Shown: positions 58,209-64,000 of the stretch, in pieces
Position numbering within the stretch: position 1 is the first letter of the stretch
How the letters are laid out: every line of letters begins with the position of its first letter
NCBI RefSeq assembly: GCF_900163965.1
Contig: NZ_FULE01000032.1
Coordinates: 1 to 64,000 of the forward strand
Length of the DNA: 64,000 bases
Direction of reading: 5' to 3'
Source: Vibrio ruber DSM 16370
GTDB lineage: Bacteria > Pseudomonadota > Gammaproteobacteria > Enterobacterales > Vibrionaceae
Notes under the pieces: generated by a model
Told to the model about the DNA's origin: nothing
The model's input: only the letters and a program-made list of their open reading frames with translations
The model's database searches: none
Translations under genes and position numbers: made by a program

Positions 58209-60662
58209 ATGAAAGCTGTATTGCAGAAGTCGTTCGATAAGACGTTATTTCTGGATAATGTAAAGCGTCATCTGACATCAACTTACGCGACAACCGTCGA
58301 AAATGCGACCACGCGCGCTTGGTATTTAGCGATGTCCCGTGCGTTGGCTGAACTCACCACATTTGATCTACTGGAAACTGAGCAGGATGAACGGATTCTG
58401 AATGCGAAAAGTGTCAATTATCTCTCTCTTGAATTTCTGATTGGTCGCCTGACCGGTAATAACTTACTCAATATGGGCGTTTATGAGTCCATTGGCGAAG
58501 CCGTGGCCGAATTGGGGCTTGATTTAAGTGATCTGCTTGAAGAAGAGCGGGATCCTTCATTAGGCAATGGTGGTTTAGGGCGTCTGGCAGCTTGTTTTAT
58601 GGATTCACTGGCAGCACAAGAGTTTCCGGCTGTCGGTTATGGGTTGCACTATGAATATGGCCTGTTCAAACAGTCGTTTGAAGCGTGTCATCAGAAAGAA
58701 GCACCGGATGCCTGGTGTGGGATCGAAGGTTATCCGTGGGAAGTGGCACGCCCGGAGCTGGCACAGCAGATCGGTTTTTACGGTTATGTTACCACCGAGA
58801 CGGTTGACGGGCAGGAAAAGCGCAAATGGGTTCCGGGCATGACAGTCATGGGAATGCCGTGGGATATACCGGTGGTCGGGTATAAAAGTGAAACTGTATA
58901 TCCGCTGCGCTTATGGGAATGTCGGGCATTGGCGCCATTTTCTTTAGAAAGTTTCAACAATGGTAACTATTTTGAGGCGCAACATACTTTGATTGATGCA
59001 GGTAACATCACCAAAGTGCTCTATCCGAATGATAATCATGAAAAAGGTAAGACACTGCGCCTGATGCAGCAGTATTTTCACAGTGCCGCCTCGATACGGG
59101 ATATTCTCCGTCGTCATGAATCGGTAGGACATCCGCTGGCCGAGCTGCCTCAGTATGAAACGATTCAGCTCAATGATACCCACCCGGCGATTGCTATTCC
59201 TGAATTGATGCGGATTTTCATCGATGAACGGAATATGTCATGGGAAGAGGCGTGGGAAATCTGTAGCCGGACATTTGCCTATACCAATCATACGTTGCTG
59301 CCTGAAGCGTTAGAAACATGGGATGAGTCGTTGATTCAGCGTTTGTTGCCGCGTCATATGGAAATCATCTACGAAATTAATCACCGCTTCTTGCAGGAAG
59401 TCCGGGAGAAATGGCCCGGTGACGGTGATAAACAGCAAAAACTATCGATTATTCAGGATGGATTCCACCGAATGGTGAGAATGGCCAACCTCTGTGTTGT
59501 CGGGTCTTATGCGGTGAACGGGGTGGCAGCACTTCACTCTGCTCTGGTCAAACAGGACCTGTTTCCCGAATTTCATGAACTGTACCCTAACCGGCTGATG
59601 AATGTTACCAATGGTATTACTCCCCGGCGTTGGCTCCAGTATTGTAATCCGGGATTATCCCATCTGATTAGCGAAAAAATAGGGGATAACTGGCCGGTTG
59701 CACTGGATGAATTGGCGCAACTCGCTCAATGGGCCGATGATGACGAGTTTCAGCAGGCGTTTATGGCGGTCAAAAAAGAGAACAAAGCGCGTCTGGCCAA
59801 GTGGGTCAAAACCAATATGGACATTGAGCTCAATACCGATGCTATTTTTGATGTGCAGATTAAACGGCTTCATGAATATAAGCGTCAGCATTTGAATATG
59901 CTGCATATTCTTTCGCTGTACTATCGTCTGCTCAATCGCCCTGATTTTGACATGGTTCCCCGCGTATTTATTTTTGCTGCCAAAGCAGCACCGGGTTACT
60001 ACCTTGCCAAAGAAATTATCTATGCAATTAATAAGATCGCCGAGAAGATCAACAGTGATGACCGTGTGAACGATAAACTGAAAGTTGTCTTCATCCCTGA
60101 TTATCGGGTCAGTATGGCTGAAATCATTATTCCGGCTGCGGATGTTTCAGAGCAAATCTCAACCGCAGGGAAAGAAGCATCCGGTACCGGAAATATGAAG
60201 ATGGCGCTCAATGGTGCGTTAACCATCGGAACGATGGATGGAGCAAACGTTGAGATTCGTGAAGAAGTCGGTGATGAGAACATCTATATCTTTGGACTGG
60301 AAGTTGAAGATGTTAATCGTCTCAAAGCCAGTGGCTATAACCCGTTTGATTACTACAATGCCGATCCGTTGCTGAAAGCTTCGCTTGATTTACTGAACGG
60401 TGAGGAGTTTACCCCCGGCGAGCCAAGAAAACTCCGGGCGACTTATGAAAGTCTTTTAGATGGTGGGGATCCTTATTTGGTGCTTGCTGATTTTGCATCT
60501 TACATCGAGGCGCATGGTCAGATTGATGCGCAGTATCGTGATACTGCCGGATGGGCGAAAAAAGCCATATTAAATACGGCTTTGGTCGGGAAATTCAGTT
60601 CTGACCGCAGTATTCGTGATTATGTCAATCATATATGGAAGCTGAAATCGGTCCCTCGCTAG
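58209..60662 (+). CDS. malP: maltodextrin/glycogen phosphorylase
   Basis: 817 residues from the ATG at 58209 (GGAGGAGGTACG upstream; a frame to 58116 has no support). GT35 family: GLGRLAACFMDSLA near residue 120, and the pyridoxal-phosphate lysine region EASGTGNMKMALNG. It releases glucose 1-phosphate from alpha-1,4-glucans. Its place before malQ favours MalP over GlgP; the nearby glgB leaves both roles open. No N-terminal regulatory extension of the eukaryotic type. Confidence 0.94.
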   Translation: MKAVLQKSFDKTLFLDNVKRHLTSTYATTVENATTRAWYLAMSRALAELTTFDLLETEQDERILNAKSVNYLSLEFLIGRLTGNNLLNMGVYESIGEAVAELGLDLSDLLEEERDPSLGNGGLGRLAACFMDSLAAQEFPAVGYGLHYEYGLFKQSFEACHQKEAPDAWCGIEGYPWEVARPELAQQIGFYGYVTTETVDGQEKRKWVPGMTVMGMPWDIPVVGYKSETVYPLRLWECRALAPFSLESFNNGNYFEAQHTLIDAGNITKVLYPNDNHEKGKTLRLMQQYFHSAASIRDILRRHESVGHPLAELPQYETIQLNDTHPAIAIPELMRIFIDERNMSWEEAWEICSRTFAYTNHTLLPEALETWDESLIQRLLPRHMEIIYEINHRFLQEVREKWPGDGDKQQKLSIIQDGFHRMVRMANLCVVGSYAVNGVAALHSALVKQDLFPEFHELYPNRLMNVTNGITPRRWLQYCNPGLSHLISEKIGDNWPVALDELAQLAQWADDDEFQQAFMAVKKENKARLAKWVKTNMDIELNTDAIFDVQIKRLHEYKRQHLNMLHILSLYYRLLNRPDFDMVPRVFIFAAKAAPGYYLAKEIIYAINKIAEKINSDDRVNDKLKVVFIPDYRVSMAEIIIPAADVSEQISTAGKEASGTGNMKMALNGALTIGTMDGANVEIREEVGDENIYIFGLEVEDVNRLKASGYNPFDYYNADPLLKASLDLLNGEEFTPGEPRKLRATYESLLDGGDPYLVLADFASYIEAHGQIDAQYRDTAGWAKKAILNTALVGKFSSDRSIRDYVNHIWKLKSVPR

Positions 60663-60755
60663 GCAATCGCGTGGGATGCCGATAGCTGTTGGTAACGGTT
60701 ATCGGCTGTAAACGATGACTGAAAATGTCATCACTTCTATATCAGGAGAGCTGCC

Positions 60756-62927
60756 ATGGAAATTGAACGAAACTGCTTATTGTCGGTTGCCCGTCAGGCA
60801 GGTATTGCCGATCGTTATACCAGTAATTTGGGGAAAGAAGCGGTTGTCAGTCAAAAAACGATTGAGTATTTACTGAATGCATTAGGTTATGAAACCCAGT
60901 CGCAGGAATCATTACTTCATTCAGCAGAGAGAATTCATAAACAGCCGATTCTGGAGCCAGTTTTGTTCGGTCAGGCTGAACAGGTCATCGAAGTGCCGCT
61001 GCATCTTGGCAGTAGTGCGAGAGAAAGTGATTTTCAGTGGATACTGGAAACCGAGCAGGGCGCGCGTTACGAAGGTTACCTTCAATCGCAAATTGTCAGA
61101 GATGAGCGTGATGAAGGCGGGCCGTTGGTATTTTCTTTATCGACGGTGCTTCCCATCGGTTATCACACCTTATCTGTATTACGTAAAGGGCGTCAGAGCC
61201 CCTATCAGACCAAACTCATTGTGGCGCCGTCTGCCTGCTATAAGCAACCGGCACTCCAACAAGGAGAGAAGTTGTGGGGCCCGAGTGTGCAATTATATAC
61301 CCTGCGTTCACAGCGAAACTGGGGAATCGGTGACTTCGGCGACTTAAAACAACTGGTTATCAAAATGGCTGAACTGGGGGCAAACTTTGTCGGCCTGAAT
61401 CCGATTCATGCTTTGTTTCCGGCCTATCCTGAAAGTGCCAGTCCCTACAGCCCGTCTTCTCGTCGCTGGATGAATATTTTATATATTGATGTGAGTACCA
61501 TTCCTGAATTGAGCGGCTGCCAAGCGGCACAACAACAGATATCGAGCCCGGATTTTTGTCAACGCCTGAGTTCGGTCAGAGCCAGTGAGTGGGTTCAGTA
61601 TACCGACGTTGTGGCGCTGAAAATGGAAATACTGCCACTGCTTTATGAGACATTCAAACGCCAGCATTTGGATTCACTGACTGACCGCGGACAGGCATTT
61701 CATGATTTTGTGGCGCGGGGAGGTGAGTCTTTACTATCACAGGCAGCCTTTGATGCAATTCATGCCGAGCTGTGTGAGCAAGATGCCGGCATTTGGGGAT
61801 GGCAGGTTTTCCCCGAGCGCTATCAGAATTTTCACCATGCTGCGGTACAAGATTATCTGCGTGACAATCCTGACCGCGTCAATCTGTATCTCTACTTGCA
61901 ATGGATCGCTGATGAACAAATTCAGGACGTGCAACGCACGGCCAAAGCACAGGGGATGGTGATCGGCCTGTATCGCGATCTCGCGGTCGGTGTTGCTGAA
62001 TCCGGTGCTGAAGTGTGGGCGGATCAGGGCGATTTATTACTCGATGTCAGTATCGGTGCGCCGCCCGATGAGCTTGGGCCACTCGGACAAAACTGGGGGT
62101 TACCGCCGCTCAATCCATTGACGCTCAGAAATCAGGGCTATGAGCCGTTTATTCAACTGCTGCGCGCGAATATGAAACATTGTGGAGCTTTGCGGATCGA
62201 CCATATTCTGGGGTTGTTACGACTCTGGTGGATTCCCCGGGGAGAAAAAGCGACTCAGGGCGCTTATCTCTATTACCGCGTTCATGAATTACTGGCTATT
62301 TTAGCGCTCGAATCTCATCGTCATCAATGCAGTGTCATTGGCGAAGATTTAGGGACTGTTCCGAAAGAAATTGTTGCTCTGTTAGCGGATGCCGGTATCT
62401 ATTCCTATAAAATCTTCTTTTTCCAAACGGCTGAAGACGGGGGATATTTTTCTCCGGCGCATTATACCGCGCAGTCAATGTCCGCATTATGTACGCATGA
62501 CATGCCAACATTACGAGGATTTTGGCATTGTCTCGATCTGAAAATGGGGCATAACATCGGTCTTTATCCTGATGAGGCACAATTCAAATTCAGAATGGAT
62601 GTCCGTTTGCATCAGAAACAAGCCATTTTGGATTCGATCGCTTGGCATGGTTTACTGCCTGAGCATATCGGGCGAGATGCGATGACTGTGCCGATGAGTG
62701 AGGCACTGTGTGAGGCGATGCATTTACACATGGCTGCGGGGACATCCGCACTGATGAGTATTCAACTGGAAGATTGGTTACAAATGGATAAACCGGTCAA
62801 TATTCCGGGAACGGTTGAGGAGTATCCCAACTGGCGGCGTAAGCTTTGCGAACCATTAGAAACCTTATTTTCACGGCCCTCGATCCAACATCTGGCGGCA
62901 CAGATTTCAAAGATGAGATCACATTAG
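60756..62927 (+). CDS. malQ: 4-alpha-glucanotransferase (amylomaltase)
   Basis: 723 residues, GH77. Core motifs: LYTLRSQRNWGIGDFGDL, YRDLAVGVAESGAEVWAD (nucleophile Asp in GVA region by family), RIDHILGLLRLWWIP, and VIGEDLGTVP (acid/base Glu). It shuffles maltodextrins so that MalP can degrade them. CAGGAGAG precedes the ATG, 93 bp after malP; probably the same operon. Confidence 0.96.
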   Translation: MEIERNCLLSVARQAGIADRYTSNLGKEAVVSQKTIEYLLNALGYETQSQESLLHSAERIHKQPILEPVLFGQAEQVIEVPLHLGSSARESDFQWILETEQGARYEGYLQSQIVRDERDEGGPLVFSLSTVLPIGYHTLSVLRKGRQSPYQTKLIVAPSACYKQPALQQGEKLWGPSVQLYTLRSQRNWGIGDFGDLKQLVIKMAELGANFVGLNPIHALFPAYPESASPYSPSSRRWMNILYIDVSTIPELSGCQAAQQQISSPDFCQRLSSVRASEWVQYTDVVALKMEILPLLYETFKRQHLDSLTDRGQAFHDFVARGGESLLSQAAFDAIHAELCEQDAGIWGWQVFPERYQNFHHAAVQDYLRDNPDRVNLYLYLQWIADEQIQDVQRTAKAQGMVIGLYRDLAVGVAESGAEVWADQGDLLLDVSIGAPPDELGPLGQNWGLPPLNPLTLRNQGYEPFIQLLRANMKHCGALRIDHILGLLRLWWIPRGEKATQGAYLYYRVHELLAILALESHRHQCSVIGEDLGTVPKEIVALLADAGIYSYKIFFFQTAEDGGYFSPAHYTAQSMSALCTHDMPTLRGFWHCLDLKMGHNIGLYPDEAQFKFRMDVRLHQKQAILDSIAWHGLLPEHIGRDAMTVPMSEALCEAMHLHMAAGTSALMSIQLEDWLQMDKPVNIPGTVEEYPNWRRKLCEPLETLFSRPSIQHLAAQISKMRSH

Positions 62928-63123
62928 TGTCAGACAGCGACAGGAGGGGAGCGATAAATTGAATTGCAGTCACTCAATCGTATTGGGTTGTTCTGTAAAC
63001 TACAAATTAGCTTGTTTTATAAACAGATCAACGGTATCCGGAGATTTGGCCGCGCAAAGAAAGGGATATTGGTCTGCTTACGGGTAAATAACATACAGAT
63101 TCGTTAGGTTAGGAGTAAGGACA
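62928..63123. other. malQ-glgB spacer
   Basis: 196 bp without a gene or clear terminator; AT-rich in the middle. Confidence 0.4.
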
Positions 63124-64000
63124 TTGAAAACCGTTCAGAAGCAGAAGCTGACAAAAAAACAGCAAATGTATCAAAAACTGGCACAGGCTTCGTTTGCTGA
63201 TCCATTTGCCTTTTTAGGGCCATTTATTTCTCCCGAACAAGGTGTTCTTCGGGTATGGATGCCCGGCGCACTTCAGGTCTTCGTGTTACTCGATGAACAA
63301 GATCCGATTGAAATGTCCCCGGAAGAAGATGGTGGTTTTATACTTCAGTCGGACACGGGGCTGCGCCTGACCCATTATCGCTTGTTAGTGCGCTGGAAAG
63401 GCGGAGAACAGATCCTCGATGACCCGTATCAGTATCATGCTATCTATGCTGAATATGAGGATTTGCACACCCCGATCGAAATGTATCGGCATCTTGGCGC
63501 TCAGTTCATCACGCTGGAGCGGGGCGGTAAGCAGATCGAGGGGATTCGTTTTTTAGTCTATGCCCCTCATGCCTCATCATGCTCTCTGATCGGTAACTTT
63601 AATCAATGGGATGGGCGTCGTCACCCGATGCAGCGGCTTGATTATGGTATCTGGGGAATTTTTATCCCGGAAATGACCGAAGGCACACAATATAAATTTG
63701 AGCTCAAAGGGCCTAATGGGGAAGGGCTTCCGCATAAAGCCGACCCGTGGGGTTTCTACGCTGAACAATTCCCGTCATTGTCTTCTGTTACTTATGATCA
63801 TGCGCGTTATGTCTGGCAGGATGACGCTTGGCAAAACCGGCCAGTGACAGAAAAACGTAAAGAACCATTGTCATTTTATGAGCTGCATGTCGGCTCATGG
63901 AAGCTTGGTCCCGACGGTGAGTTTCTCAATTATCGGGAGTTGGCCGATCTGCTGGTACCTTATCTGATTGATATGGGTTATACCCATGTTGAGCTGATGC
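63124..64000 (+). CDS. glgB: 1,4-alpha-glucan branching enzyme, N-terminal part (cut by window end)
   Basis: 292 codons are visible and the gene runs off the right edge. The start is read as TTG at 63124 because AGGAGTAAGG lies at the right distance; the first in-frame ATG is at codon 15. The N-terminal CBM48-type domains ([36 protein letters not shown]) lead into the catalytic barrel ([20 protein letters not shown]). It makes alpha-1,6 branches in glycogen. 196 bp from malQ, likely linked with malPQ. Confidence 0.95.
   Translation, partial: MKTVQKQKLTKKQQMYQKLAQASFADPFAFLGPFISPEQGVLRVWMPGALQVFVLLDEQDPIEMSPEEDGGFILQSDTGLRLTHYRLLVRWKGGEQILDDPYQYHAIYAEYEDLHTPIEMYRHLGAQFITLERGGKQIEGIRFLVYAPHASSCSLIGNFNQWDGRRHPMQRLDYGIWGIFIPEMTEGTQYKFELKGPNGEGLPHKADPWGFYAEQFPSLSSVTYDHARYVWQDDAWQNRPVTEKRKEPLSFYELHVGSWKLGPDGEFLNYRELADLLVPYLIDMGYTHVELM

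Overview
The window is the replication-origin region of the second chromosome of a Vibrio or close relative (Vibrionaceae). Three things show this directly: a 658-residue RctB initiator (48493-50469), a ParA2-ParB2 pair next to it (44927-47122), and between them an origin with a DnaA box, helically phased GATC-containing 12-mers and an AT-rich stretch with ATCA repeats. Five sites of the form TTTACANTGTAAA, the parS2 centromere motif known from Vibrio chromosome II, are scattered from 12 to 47 kb. The species cannot be fixed from the sequence alone.

Layout. 0.2-5 kb: a DODA-type dioxygenase, then a sugar unit (GntR regulator, PTS EIIBC, atypical GH32 enzyme). 5-16 kb: two chemoreceptors, a secreted carboxylesterase, a MarR/HlyD/DUF2955 efflux operon under a large palindrome, and a GH1 6-phospho-beta-glucosidase. 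16-18.5 kb: a lipoprotein, DoxX, and the divergent pair hdfR-maoP. 19-23 kb: mannitol operon mtlA-mtlD-mtlR with CRP-like sites and an antisense RNA resembling MtlS. 23.5-30 kb: proline catabolism (putP, a stand-alone ALDH-like gene, putA, an AraC regulator). 30.6-41 kb: two paralogous periplasmic coiled-coil/PEGA proteins, one fused to an FGE-like domain, then pdxH on the other strand, then a Lap-type c-di-GMP-controlled type I secretion module (lapC, lapG, lapD, lapB) without adhesin or outer-membrane channel. 41-45 kb: a DUF342/FapA-like protein and tmcA. 45-50.5 kb: parB2, parA2, ori2, rctB. 51-58 kb: two small proteins, a YebC-family protein and the cytochrome bo3 oxidase operon cyoABCDE. 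58-64 kb: malP, malQ and the start of glgB.

How the parts work together. RctB acts on the 12-mers to start chromosome II replication; ParA2, ParB2 and parS2 segregate the origin region. The remaining genes are mostly carbon uptake and use (mannitol, a fructoside-like sugar, beta-glucosides, proline, maltodextrin/glycogen), terminal respiration and biofilm/adhesin control, all at high gene dosage near an origin.

The least expected observations are exact copies of origin-type motifs far from the origin: an 18-base sequence shared by putA and the PEGA/FGE gene that contains a 14-mer present three times in the origin region, and a second 16-base motif found once in the origin region, once 270 bp after rctB and once 17 kb away. 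Others are a 46-bp near-perfect palindrome before marR, a structured terminator-bearing element between the divergent esterase and marR genes, and the twin PEGA proteins beside the Lap system.
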